Positions 54,663 to 63,718 of a stretch of 64,000 nt of DNA are shown here, one piece after another. The notes below the pieces were generated by a model that ran no database searches, was not told the origin of the DNA, and was given only the letters and a program-made list of their open reading frames with translations. The position numbers were made by a program, and so were the translations under genes. Origin of the DNA: Acinetobacter sp. ANC 4558 (lineage in GTDB: Bacteria; Pseudomonadota; Gammaproteobacteria; Pseudomonadales; Moraxellaceae); the NCBI RefSeq assembly GCF_002135375.1, contig NZ_NEGH01000011.1:99190-163189 (forward strand), in the 5' to 3' direction. How positions within the stretch are numbered: position 1 is the stretch's first letter; every line of letters starts with the position of its first letter.

Positions 54663-55319
54663 ATGAGCTATATCAAACTGAGTCGTGAACAAATTGCACA
54701 ACGTGTTGCACAGGACATACCCAATGGTGCTTATGTCAATTTAGGAATTGGTTTACCTACAAAAGTAGGCAGCTTTATTCCGAAAGATAAAGAAATATTT
54801 TTACATTCTGAAAATGGAATATTGGCTTTTGGTCCACCACCTGAGCAGGGTCAAGAAGATGATGAACTGATTAATGCTGGTAAAGAATATGTGACGATGC
54901 AAATAGGAGGCGCTTTTTTTCATCACGGTGACTCATTTGCCATGATGAGAGGAGGGCACTTAGATATTTGCGTTTTAGGTGCATTTCAAGTTGCAGAAAA
55001 TGGTGATCTTGCAAATTGGCATACAGGTGAGCCTGATGCAATACCCGCTGTAGGTGGTGCGATGGATCTAGCCGTAGGTGCTAAAAAAGTCTATGTGATG
55101 ATGGATCATGTCACTAAAAATGGTGAGTCGAAGATTGTTCAAGAGCTGTCTTATCCTGCTACAGGCTTAAAATGTGTTGATCGTATTTATACAGATCTAT
55201 GTGTCATAGATGTGACTTCTGAGGGTTTAAACGTCATTGAAACAGTAGATGGCTTAAGCTTTGAAGTGTTGCAGCATTTAACGGAAGCAAAATTAATGAA
55301 TGCGATGACAAGGAATTGA
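54663..55319 (+). CDS. pcaJ: 3-oxoadipate CoA-transferase subunit B
   Basis: 218 residues. The catalytic glutamate Glu50 lies in HSENGILAFGPPP; GIGLPTKVGSF and GGAMDLAVGAKKVYVMMDH are further family segments. It forms the active enzyme with the upstream subunit A, 22 bp away. Its TGA at 55317-55319 is two bases before the thiolase ATG. Confidence 0.88.
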   Translation: MSYIKLSREQIAQRVAQDIPNGAYVNLGIGLPTKVGSFIPKDKEIFLHSENGILAFGPPPEQGQEDDELINAGKEYVTMQIGGAFFHHGDSFAMMRGGHLDICVLGAFQVAENGDLANWHTGEPDAIPAVGGAMDLAVGAKKVYVMMDHVTKNGESKIVQELSYPATGLKCVDRIYTDLCVIDVTSEGLNVIETVDGLSFEVLQHLTEAKLMNAMTRN

Positions 55320-55321
55320 GC

Positions 55322-56524
55322 ATGAAAGACGCATATATTATTGATGCAATTAGAACCCCTTTTGGACGATATAACGGTGCTCTAGCAACAATTCGTACTG
55401 ATGATTTAGGTGCTATTCCTATTCAAGCATTGATGGATAGAAATCCAATAATCGCATGGGAGTATCTAGATGATGTGATTTATGGCTGTGCAAACCAAGC
55501 AGGAGAAGACAATCGTAATGTTGGGCGTATGTCAGCCTTACTTGCTGGTCTACCTTATAGTGTTCCTGCAACAACAGTAAATCGATTATGTGGGTCTTCT
55601 TTAGATGCAATTGCAATTGCTGCACGAGCAATTAAGTCGTCAGAAGCAGATTTAATTATTGCAGGAGGTGTCGAGAATATGAGTCGTGCACCTTATGTGA
55701 TGGGGAAATCTGATCGCGCTTATGGACGCAGTCAAAAACTTGAAGATACCACAATGGGTTGGCGTTTTATTAATCCGAAATTAAAAGAAATGTATGGCGT
55801 AGAGAGTATGCCGCAAACAGCTGAAAATGTGGCGGAGCAATTTCATATCAGTCGAGAAGATCAAGATATATTTGCATTGAATAGTCAGTTAAGGGCGCAA
55901 CAGGCACAAGAAAAAGGATTTTTTAAATGTGAAATTGTTCCTGTTAAATTAAATATACGTCAAGGTAATCCAATTGTTTTTATGGAAGATGAGCATCCTC
56001 GTCCATCAACAATCTTTGAAGGATTGGCTAAGTTAATTCCTGTGGTTAAGGCGAATGGAACTATAACCGCAGGTAATGCATCAGGAATAAATGATGGTGC
56101 TGCAGCAGTTTTACTGGCATCTGAGAACGCTTTAAAAAAATATAAATTAAAGCCACGTGCAAAAATTATAGGTGCAGTTGTTGTTGGTATAGAACCCAAA
56201 ATTATGGGATTTGGACCAGCACCCGCAATAAAAAAATTACTCAATCAAACTGGGCTAAATTTAGCGTAAATGGATGTTATTGAGTTAAATGAAGCATTTG
56301 CGGCACAGGCTTTAGCTGTTTTAAGAGACTTAGGATTGCCAGATGACGCCTCGCATGTCAATCCAAATGGAGGCGCAATTGCACTTGGTCATCCATTAGG
56401 TGCTTCAGGTGCGCGATTAGTACTTACAGCACTGAATCAATTAGAAAAAATCAATGGACAATATGCACTATGTTCAATGTGCATTGGTGTTGGGCAAGGT
56501 ATTGCCTTAATTTTAGGACGTTAA
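55322..56524 (+). pseudogene. pcaF: 3-oxoadipyl-CoA thiolase interrupted by one in-frame stop codon
   Basis: The frame encodes a complete PcaF-like thiolase of 400 codons except for TAA at 56267-56269, codon 316. The residue there is normally Gln or Glu just before [11 protein letters not shown]. Cys90 (NRLCGSS) is in the first part, while the acid-base residues His357 ([10 protein letters not shown]) and Cys387 (SMCIGVGQG) are in the second. Neither part should work alone. ATG follows the stop at once (TAAATG, 56267-56272), so reinitiation could make an 84-residue second polypeptide. Frame and spacing are otherwise intact, so the change is recent, or a sequencing error. ATG 55322 chosen over TTG 55316. 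Confidence 0.85.
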
Positions 56525-56539
56525 TCAATAGGGAAAATT

Positions 56540-57307
56540 ATGAAATTAAAAGTAGGATGTCTTACTTTAGGACTTATATTGCATCATCATGCATTTGCAG
56601 AAGAGTCTGAACCCGTTAAACCAACTTTCAATGGTGCAATTAGTGTTGTTTCAGCATATGTTTCACGTGGTGGGACAAATTCCCCTGAGAATTCTGATGC
56701 TGTGATTCAAGGATCTTTAAGTGCAGGTTATAATGGTTTTTATGCATATTACTGGTTTTCTAAATTAGGTTATTCAATTAAAGAGTTACAAGGAGGACAT
56801 GCAAAATCTGCAGATTATTATGAACATGACTTATTTTTAGGATATGCAAGTCGTTATAAACAAATAGATTATAACTTATTTACTGCAATATATTTTTATC
56901 CTGGCGCAAAACATTCAACAGGTGTTGAAACGGGAATAGATTTGAGCACGAAACTTTCTGAACGAAATGACCGTGTAAAATTAAGTTTGATGACCTATGT
57001 GAATGATGTTTATTACAATAATAAATGGGATACATATATGACAGTAGGTTATGACTATCCGTTCAATGATAAATGGAATATTGATTTCACAGCAGGTTTT
57101 TCATATTTTCAAGACAAAGGAAAATATGAGGGAGATTTATTCTTAAATACCAAAAAAGATTTTGCTTTTAGGCATTTAACAACCAAAATAAATCGAAAAT
57201 TGTTTGAGAACACAAATGCATGGATACAGTATATTGTTGGTGGAGAGAACCGAGCAGGTATTGATCAGAAAAACATGGTTGTTGCTGGTATAAAGTATAG
57301 TTTTTAG
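56540..57307 (+). CDS. TorF-family putative outer-membrane porin
   Basis: 255 residues. The signal peptide ends at AFA-EE. FNGAISVVSAYVSRGGTNSPENSDAVIQGSL and the terminal KYSF fit a small beta-barrel of the conserved proteobacterial TorF family, often found beside amino-acid or choline uptake genes. AGGGAAAA precedes the ATG, 16 bp after the thiolase. It probably provides outer-membrane entry for the operon's substrate. Confidence 0.75.
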   Translation: MKLKVGCLTLGLILHHHAFAEESEPVKPTFNGAISVVSAYVSRGGTNSPENSDAVIQGSLSAGYNGFYAYYWFSKLGYSIKELQGGHAKSADYYEHDLFLGYASRYKQIDYNLFTAIYFYPGAKHSTGVETGIDLSTKLSERNDRVKLSLMTYVNDVYYNNKWDTYMTVGYDYPFNDKWNIDFTAGFSYFQDKGKYEGDLFLNTKKDFAFRHLTTKINRKLFENTNAWIQYIVGGENRAGIDQKNMVVAGIKYSF

Positions 57308-57320
57308 GTTGTTAATAGAT

Positions 57321-57348
57321 AAAAGAGTAACTAAGGTTACTCTTTTTT
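57321..57348 (+). terminator. Rho-independent terminator of the amino-acid operon
   Basis: Perfect 11-base arms (57321-57331 and 57336-57346), a TAAG loop and a T-run end the operon. The A-rich left arm lets it also act for the convergent rpiR-type gene. Confidence 0.88.
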
Positions 57349-57477
57349 ATTGGTATTTGATTATTTTTACCGTAAGATTTACTGCATATAAAGAGACTAA
57401 TAACTAGATTATTTATATAATGATTTTTTAATTGTAAAGAAAATATCGATTTTAATTGAATAAGACATAGAAATTTA

Positions 57478-58347
57478 TTATTCATCTAAAACATAAACAT
57501 TAAAGTTTCTAAGTTGTTCTTGTGAAGCTTGTAAGCTTGCACGACTTCGTTCTTTATTTTTTAAAAAATAAAGTGCAGCGATAACCTGAGAGGTGCTAAT
57601 TGCAGAGACAACTGAAGGAAGTAAAAAAGATGAATTATTTGGAGCTACAATCAGATTATCTGCTTGAAATGCTAATGGAGAGACTTGACTATCTGTTATT
57701 AAAATAATTTTTGCTTTACGTTCTTTTGCAAAATTAGATGCCAAAACAGAATCTTTGGTATAGGGATAGTAGCTATAAATAAGTAAAACATCATTTTGAT
57801 CAATGAAGCGCAGTTCATCTGCAAATGCACTACTAATACCAGTAACAAGTACGGTATTTTGCGTAAATAATCTACAAATATAATTAAAGTAATGTGCAGC
57901 ACTAAATAAACTACGAAGTCCTAATATATATATTTTTTTCGCTCGATTAAGTTCGTCAGATATTAGATGTAATTCTTTGGACTGCTCTGGCGTATAGGTA
58001 CTTTTAATATTTTGAATATCATGATTGAAAAGCTCATCAATAATATTCTGATTCGCCATGTTTTCTTGATGTATTAACTGATTAACAGAATTAGTATAAG
58101 CAGACTCTTGGCTTAATACCCATTGTACATAAATATTTTTAAAATTTTCGTAATTTTCAAATTTGAAGCGTTTGATGAATCTAACCATTGATGCTGGTTG
58201 TACATCAGCTAATTTCGCAAGCCCGCGCATAGATTCAATAGCAACATTTTGTGGGCTATCAATAATATATTTTGCAATTTTTTGAAGAATTTTAGGCAAA
58301 GATGCAAATTCAGCCTTAATCTGTTCCTCTAAGTCATTTTTTTTCAT
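57478..58347 (-). CDS. RpiR-family regulator with SIS domain
   Basis: 289 residues. The N-terminal HTH_6 domain (about 1-80) has AIESMRGLAKLADVQPASMVRFIKRF. The C-terminal SIS domain (about 125-260) has KIYILGLRSLFSAAHYF and DVLLIYSYYPYTKDSV. Family members usually sense phosphosugars, but several Gram-negative ones control amino-acid or polyamine catabolism. It is convergent with the amino-acid operon and divergent from the BCCT gene, and may regulate either. Confidence 0.83.
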   Translation of the reverse strand: MKKNDLEEQIKAEFASLPKILQKIAKYIIDSPQNVAIESMRGLAKLADVQPASMVRFIKRFKFENYENFKNIYVQWVLSQESAYTNSVNQLIHQENMANQNIIDELFNHDIQNIKSTYTPEQSKELHLISDELNRAKKIYILGLRSLFSAAHYFNYICRLFTQNTVLVTGISSAFADELRFIDQNDVLLIYSYYPYTKDSVLASNFAKERKAKIILITDSQVSPLAFQADNLIVAPNNSSFLLPSVVSAISTSQVIAALYFLKNKERSRASLQASQEQLRNFNVYVLDE

Positions 58348-59053
58348 AATTTTGATAAAGTAAAATTAACTTATTAAAGTATCAGGAAAGATATTATAAT
58401 ACTAGAGAATAAAATTACGTATAAGTTATTCAAGAGATTTCTTTGAATAAGATGAAGTACACTTTATAAGAAATTAATATTTAAAATAATAAAAAGGTGA
58501 TTTTAATATAACTTTATATTTGTAATTTTCTATTTTATTTTTGAGTAATGACAATATCGGTTTTTAATCTACACGATTTTATTATATTGGTTTATTTTTA
58601 TATAATTTAGCACTTAAGTATCTAGAGACAATTAATTTTTTACAGAAATAAAGAATGGAGTTGTAATTTTTTTTCAAGTTTTGTATTTTTTTTATGCAAA
58701 TGATGTCATCAATCGATATACATATAATTAATTAAAAACAATTGGTTAAGTTTTTTTTAGTATATTTTTATCGTTTTTTTCGATATGTATATGACTAAAG
58801 GCTTAAATTTTTTAGTTGTACATACATGTTAAAACATGTACTGTTTTCCTCGTATTAAACATGATCAATTCTCACATTGCCTAGTGATCATCAAGTGTAT
58901 GGCTAAGTTATATAAAAGACTTAATATCCCATCAAATGATTTAAATTTTAGCGGCTTAATATTAGTAAGTGTGTGAAGAGATGAAATGATTTCATCTCGA
59001 TTTAACGATCTTTTTAATCACCTTATTCCAACGACATACATAAGGATGAGTAT
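58348..59053. promoter_or_regulatory. Divergent regulatory region of rpiR-type gene and BCCT gene
   Basis: 706 AT-rich bases without a gene. An 18-bp perfect palindrome (58823-58840, arms TACATGTT/AACATGTA) is a good operator candidate. Closer to the BCCT start, 9-base perfect arms (58978-58986 and 58990-58998) with a 3-base loop form a leader hairpin followed after 9 bases by a short T-run, which could attenuate. Confidence 0.5.
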
Positions 59054-60610
59054 ATGGAAGACATTTCAAAAGATGCCAAAACTGTACGTTGGGGTGTCTT
59101 TGCTCCAATGTTCTGTTTGATTTTTTCTGCCGTTGTTTTAGGAATTTTCCATAGCGAAACGTTAATCTCATTGGCGAAAGATTTTTTTAATTGGTCGTTG
59201 CAGAATTTTGGATGGCTTTATCAATGGATTTCAATGCTCGCGCTTATTTTGGTCGGAGTACTGTTAGTTTCAAGATATGGTCATATTCGAATTGGTGGCA
59301 AAGATGCTAAAGCAAAAATGAGCTTTAGCAAATGGTTTGCGATGGCACTGAGCAGTGGTATTGCAACAGGTTTAATTACATACGGTGCAAATGAACCTAT
59401 TATATATTTTGGGAATGTGTATGGAGAGCTAAATCAAACTGGGGTTGAGGCGAATACACATAGTGCTGCAATATGGGCACTAGGTCGCGTTTTTTATAAT
59501 TGGGGTTTTGTTCCCTATGCAATGTATACATTATCTGGCGTAATTGCAGCGTATATGTATTTTAATCGAAAAAAAGGTTTATCGGTCTCTGCAACATTAG
59601 AGCCAATTCTTGGTAAATATGCACGAAATAAATTCATTGCAAGCGTTGTCGATGTGCTCGCGACTTTAGCGATTGTATTGGGCTTAGCATCGGGTTTAGG
59701 GACAGGCCTAACTGTTGTAGTGACTGGACTAAAAATTAGCTATGGCATTAATGCAACCACATCAACTTGGGTTATTTTAGGTGCTTTAACGACGTTCTTA
59801 TTTACGTTCTCCTCGTATATTGGACTAGATAAAGGATTTAAAATTTTAGCCAGTATTAAGTCTAAGATTTTATATGCATTGTTAATTTTACTCTTTATTA
59901 CTGGCCCAACTATTTATATTTTACGTACCTCTACAGCAGGTATGGCAACATGGTTACATAATTTCTTCCTTTGGGGATTAGATCCGATTGATATAGGTGG
60001 TGCTGCTTTAACTCAATGGTGGACACTATTTGATTGGGCCGTTTGGGTTGCCTATGCACCATTGATGGGCTTATTCCTTGCAATGATTTCTTACGGTCGA
60101 ACTTTAAAAGAATTTATTATTATCAATTGGATTTTACCTTCGTGTTTTGCTTTATTTTGGTTTGCAGTATGGGGCGGAACATCACTTTACTTACAAGAAT
60201 CAGGTGCATTAGATTTAGTACAAATTATTAAAGATAATGGTGCTGTTTCTGGTCTATGGGCCTTCTTACAACATTTACCATTTAAGCTAGGTGTGGTGAT
60301 TGTACCTTTAATATTGGTACTCAGTTTATTTGCTTATGCCGTTGCAGCCAATAGTATGACCACAACCATTGCTGGCATGTGTACCAAAAATGTTCCCATT
60401 GGTGAAGAAGCACCTGCTTTTCAACGTATTATTTGGGGCGTTTTAATTGGCTCTATTGCCATTATCATGAGTGCTTTTGGCGGTGGAGAACAAGGCATCG
60501 ATGGGATTAAGTATCTTGCCGTGTGTGGTGGGTTCTGCGTCTTGTTTATTTTTATGTTGCAGTTGCTTTCCATTATAAAAACTTTCTTTTACGACAAGCC
60601 AACTGAGTAA
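59054..60610 (+). CDS. BCCT-family transporter
   Basis: 518 residues, 12 membrane spans. The family signature WWTLFDWAVWVAYAPLMGLF and SYGRTLKEF lies in TM8 and the following loop, with the AlaSerGly-rich GLASGLGTGL in the unwound TM3-like segment. BCCT proteins move betaine, choline, carnitine and similar zwitterions. The Trp box is partly altered from the betaine consensus, so another zwitterion is plausible. GGATGAG lies before the ATG. Histidine or urocanate has been suggested for some; context (hut next door) allows but does not show it. Confidence 0.83.
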   Translation: MEDISKDAKTVRWGVFAPMFCLIFSAVVLGIFHSETLISLAKDFFNWSLQNFGWLYQWISMLALILVGVLLVSRYGHIRIGGKDAKAKMSFSKWFAMALSSGIATGLITYGANEPIIYFGNVYGELNQTGVEANTHSAAIWALGRVFYNWGFVPYAMYTLSGVIAAYMYFNRKKGLSVSATLEPILGKYARNKFIASVVDVLATLAIVLGLASGLGTGLTVVVTGLKISYGINATTSTWVILGALTTFLFTFSSYIGLDKGFKILASIKSKILYALLILLFITGPTIYILRTSTAGMATWLHNFFLWGLDPIDIGGAALTQWWTLFDWAVWVAYAPLMGLFLAMISYGRTLKEFIIINWILPSCFALFWFAVWGGTSLYLQESGALDLVQIIKDNGAVSGLWAFLQHLPFKLGVVIVPLILVLSLFAYAVAANSMTTTIAGMCTKNVPIGEEAPAFQRIIWGVLIGSIAIIMSAFGGGEQGIDGIKYLAVCGGFCVLFIFMLQLLSIIKTFFYDKPTE

Positions 60611-60625
60611 AACGATCTTAAAGCA

Positions 60626-60716
60626 CCCTAGTTAAATTTTATTTAACTAGGGGCTCTACTTATTCATTTTCATTTAAAAAATGTATGCATTCGACTTGTC
60701 GAAGGGATGAATGCAT
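60626..60716 (+). other. Two hairpins between BCCT and porin genes
   Basis: First hairpin: 11-base perfect arms 60626-60636 and 60642-60652. Second: perfect arms ATGCATTC and GAATGCAT at 60685-60692 and 60709-60716. Neither has a following T-run. They may stabilise or separate the two messages. Confidence 0.5.
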
Positions 60717-60755
60717 CCAACAAAAAGCATTGAAATACATATTTAAGGATAAAGT

Positions 60756-61952
60756 ATGCAAATTTTATTGAAAGATAAATCGTTACGATCTCTATTTTTA
60801 CTGACTTTATCTTATGCAATCTGTCAAAGTAGTTACGCAAATGAAACGGAAGAAAAGCCTCAAGTTGAAAGTAGACGTATTGATTTCGGTGGCGCAATTC
60901 GAATGCGTTTTGATTATGATGCTGACCGAGATATTCGTAAACTAGGCTTTGATACTGCCATTGCAAATTTAGATTTTTATTATGATCAGCTTTCAGGTCA
61001 TGCAGAATATCGAATTCTAGGTGGTGCATATCCATATGATTACACGGATAAAATTGGCGATATTCATTTTGCAAAGAAAGCATATTTAGCTTATCGGTTT
61101 AATGAGCAGCAATCAGTACAAGTCGGTTTAAATCAGGTGCCTATCGGTTTTCAACCTTATTATACCAGCACAGTAATTGAATCACTTGGGTATATTGCGG
61201 GAGTTGAAGATTTATATCGAGTGGGTGTGAAATATGATTATAAAGTTGAAAATCACCAAGTTTTATTTGGTTATTATGTAGCCAATGCGTGGAAAGGAAA
61301 AGGAACTGGACAGGGGGCTTATTATTCCAACCAGATTATACCAGCAGATCCGAGTTTAGAGCATGGTACTGATTATAAAGAAAAAGATGCTGTTGCATTT
61401 CAGTATAATTACACACAACAACATGATGCATGGACATCAAACTATGGAATATCAGGGTATTATTCCAAATTAAAATCTAAAGCAGTTGATGAAAAAAATG
61501 CGCATCGTGAAGTCTATGGACTGCATTATAGTATTGATGGTAATCGTTTAGGCATTAAACTGATTACATTATTTAATCATCTGACTACACCTGCTGATCA
61601 AACCACATTTGGCTCTTATGATGGGACATTTAATGTGGCTAATAAAGGAGTTTTATATAGCGCAGATGTGAATTATAAAATTCCTCAATTTAATGTAAAA
61701 GACATTGATAACTTTAATATTTACGCACATTACAGTCGCTATGATAAATCTAAAAAAGACTTTTTAGATTCAGAACAGGTTGTATTGGGTTCGGCATTTA
61801 CATATAAGAAAAATTTTTATATTGCAGCAGAGTGGCTTTTTGGGAAAAATAATCCTTATATTGGAAGTAGTAGTTATGCTCAAAGTTTAGCTGCTGGTGG
61901 AACAAATCGATGGGAAAATCAAGTCAACATTAATATAGGTTATTATTTTTAA
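60756..61952 (+). CDS. Outer-membrane beta-barrel porin
   Basis: 398 residues. A long signal sequence ends near SSYANE. The body has alternating aromatic strands, for example FGGAIRMRFDYD, HAEYRILGGAYPYDY and QSVQVGLNQVPIGFQPYYTS, and ends INIGYYF with terminal Phe. The VQVGLNQVPIGF strand resembles OprO/P-type porins and carbohydrate-like porins. Partner of the BCCT transporter by position; substrate unknown. Confidence 0.75.
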   Translation: MQILLKDKSLRSLFLLTLSYAICQSSYANETEEKPQVESRRIDFGGAIRMRFDYDADRDIRKLGFDTAIANLDFYYDQLSGHAEYRILGGAYPYDYTDKIGDIHFAKKAYLAYRFNEQQSVQVGLNQVPIGFQPYYTSTVIESLGYIAGVEDLYRVGVKYDYKVENHQVLFGYYVANAWKGKGTGQGAYYSNQIIPADPSLEHGTDYKEKDAVAFQYNYTQQHDAWTSNYGISGYYSKLKSKAVDEKNAHREVYGLHYSIDGNRLGIKLITLFNHLTTPADQTTFGSYDGTFNVANKGVLYSADVNYKIPQFNVKDIDNFNIYAHYSRYDKSKKDFLDSEQVVLGSAFTYKKNFYIAAEWLFGKNNPYIGSSSYAQSLAAGGTNRWENQVNINIGYYF

Positions 61953-62120
61953 TAAGTATTACTCTTCTGATTTTTATATATTTATTTAATTTTTATTGAG
62001 CTGAAGTAAACTTTGGCTCAATGATATTTTGAATACTCTACGACTTTATAAAATTGTTGATGTATTTTATGATTTGTAGAAAATAGAGAAGTTATGAATG
62101 AAATGTTACTTGTCTTTATA

Positions 62121-62130
62121 TGTATATATC
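62121..62130. promoter_or_regulatory. Possible HutC half-operator upstream of hutC
   Basis: TGTATATATC matches the first eight bases of the palindrome found before hutU (63641-63650). Its position 49 bases before hutC suggests autoregulation, weakly supported. Confidence 0.3.
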
Positions 62131-62178
62131 TTTTAGGCACGACAGAGTAAACTATAAAAAATTTTATTGAGCACGCAC

Positions 62179-62934
62179 ATGGCGGGAAAAACTAAGCCTC
62201 AACCAGATCTGGAACTTTCGATTGACGAAAATAGTCCTGTTCCAATTTATATGCGAGTAAAGCAATTGATTACAATGAAAATTAATCAAGGTGCTTGGAC
62301 AACAAATCAAAAAATTCCGTCAGAAAGTGAATTGGTTAATCAGCTTGGTTGTAGCCGCATGACGGTAAACCGTGCTTTGCGAGAATTAACAGCGGAAGGC
62401 ATTTTAGTACGTGTACAAGGGGTAGGGTCTTTTGTTGCCGAAGGGCAAGGTCAAACTTCTTTATTTCAAATTCATAATATTGCAGATGAAATAGCTGCAC
62501 GGAATCATCAGCATCGTGCTGAAGTTTTAGTGTTAGAAAGCATTCGAGCAGATTCAATACAAAGCTTGCAGATGCAGGTTCAAGAAGGTCATCCACTATT
62601 TCATTCAATTATTGTGCACTATGAAAATGATATTCCAGTACAGGTTGAAGATCGTTTGGTGAATGCATATTTAGTATCGGATTATTTGAATCAAGATTTT
62701 ACCAGAATTACGCCAAATGCTTATTTAATGGCAAATGCACCCATTACAGAAGGTGAGCATATTGTTAAAGCAATTTTAGCATCTGCTCAAGAAAGTAAGT
62801 GGCTTAAAATTAATAAAACTGAACCTTGTTTATTTATTCAGCGTCGTACGTGGTCGAACAAAAATTTAATTTCGAGTGCACGTTTGATTTACCCAGGCAA
62901 TCGTTATCATTTAGAAGGTAAATTTACACCGTGA
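62179..62934 (+). CDS. hutC: Histidine utilisation repressor HutC
   Basis: 251 residues from ATG 62179 (TTG 62167 is the alternative; neither has a good ribosome site). The GntR-type winged HTH lies at about 18-85, with PSESELVNQLGCSRMTVNRALRELTAEG and VRVQGVGSFVAE. The UTRA effector domain follows to about 245 with PVQVEDRLVNAYLVSDYLNQ and CLFIQRRTW. It represses hut genes until urocanate binds. The overlap with hutD and the hutU gene downstream confirm the identity. Confidence 0.9.
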   Translation: MAGKTKPQPDLELSIDENSPVPIYMRVKQLITMKINQGAWTTNQKIPSESELVNQLGCSRMTVNRALRELTAEGILVRVQGVGSFVAEGQGQTSLFQIHNIADEIAARNHQHRAEVLVLESIRADSIQSLQMQVQEGHPLFHSIIVHYENDIPVQVEDRLVNAYLVSDYLNQDFTRITPNAYLMANAPITEGEHIVKAILASAQESKWLKINKTEPCLFIQRRTWSNKNLISSARLIYPGNRYHLEGKFTP

Positions 62935-63512
62935 TTCAAGTTTTGAGTACAGCACATTATATAAAAATGCCATGGAAAAATGGTCAAGGATTTACGTTAG
63001 AAATTGCCAGAAGTCATGGTGAAGGTTTAGATGATTTTGACTGGCGAATATCAATTGCAGATGTGAAAACAGCAGGTGTATTTTCTCATTTTTTAAATAA
63101 GCAACGTATTATTGGTGTGTTGGAAGGTGATGAATTAGTTCTACATTTAGAACAGCAAGTGCCCGTTACGTTAAAGAATAAGCAATTTTTTGCATTTCAG
63201 GGTGAAGAAAATGTATATGCAGAAGTGCCGCAAGGACCAATACGTGATTTTAATTTAATCTATGATCCTCAACGATATACAGCACGCTTACAGTGGATCA
63301 ATGCAATAAGCACTGAGTCTTGGTTGAGTGATGCGGATCAAGTCATCATTTTTAACTCTTATTCTGAACTGAGTATTTGGGTGGATGGAACTGAATATCA
63401 TTTAGCTGAACAGGAAACTTTGTTGGTTAAAAAAAATCAAAAAATTCAGAAATTTACGTTGGGTAAGTTATCTCATTATGATCTATGTGTGATTGAGATA
63501 TTTTTAAAATAA
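62931..63512 (+). CDS. hutD: HutD, cupin-like histidine utilisation accessory protein
   Basis: 193 residues starting at GTG 62931, which overlaps the hutC stop. HYIKMPWKNGQGFTLEIA near the N-terminus and FDWRISIADVKTAGVFSHF are typical of HutD/DUF886 bicupins. It is thought to set an upper limit on hut expression. Translation is probably coupled to hutC. A strong terminator follows. Confidence 0.9.
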   Translation: MIQVLSTAHYIKMPWKNGQGFTLEIARSHGEGLDDFDWRISIADVKTAGVFSHFLNKQRIIGVLEGDELVLHLEQQVPVTLKNKQFFAFQGEENVYAEVPQGPIRDFNLIYDPQRYTARLQWINAISTESWLSDADQVIIFNSYSELSIWVDGTEYHLAEQETLLVKKNQKIQKFTLGKLSHYDLCVIEIFLK

Positions 63513-63530
63513 TCCAGTATTGAATTTTTA

Positions 63531-63567
63531 AAAGGATATATAAGGTCGCTTATATATCCTTTTTTTT
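63531..63567 (+). terminator. Terminator after hutD
   Basis: Perfect 14-base arms (63531-63544 and 63549-63562), GTCG loop, then a T-run to 63567. It separates hutCD from hutU, which therefore has its own promoter. Confidence 0.9.
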
Positions 63568-63640
63568 CATTTATAAATCATCTAATTAAAAAAAAGATTT
63601 AAAAAAGGATTTAAAAATAAATTTTAATGTAGTATATATA

Positions 63641-63650
63641 TGTATATACA
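63641..63650. promoter_or_regulatory. Putative HutC operator upstream of hutU
   Basis: TGTATATACA is a perfect palindrome of the type recognised by HutC in Pseudomonas, extended by flanking TA-rich and AAGT bases. It lies 69 bases before the hutU ATG, in the promoter region. Confidence 0.55.
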
Positions 63651-63718
63651 AGTTAATACGTTTTTATTTAATACATCATTTTGTATTAGGTTATCTTAGA
63701 AAGGAAAGGAGTCTGTTC

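Noticed and set aside
53981..56524. Treating pcaI-pcaJ-pcaF as part of an aromatic (protocatechuate or catechol) cluster
   Set aside because: No ring-cleavage, cycloisomerase or enol-lactonase genes in the window; the flanking genes are for amino-acid breakdown.
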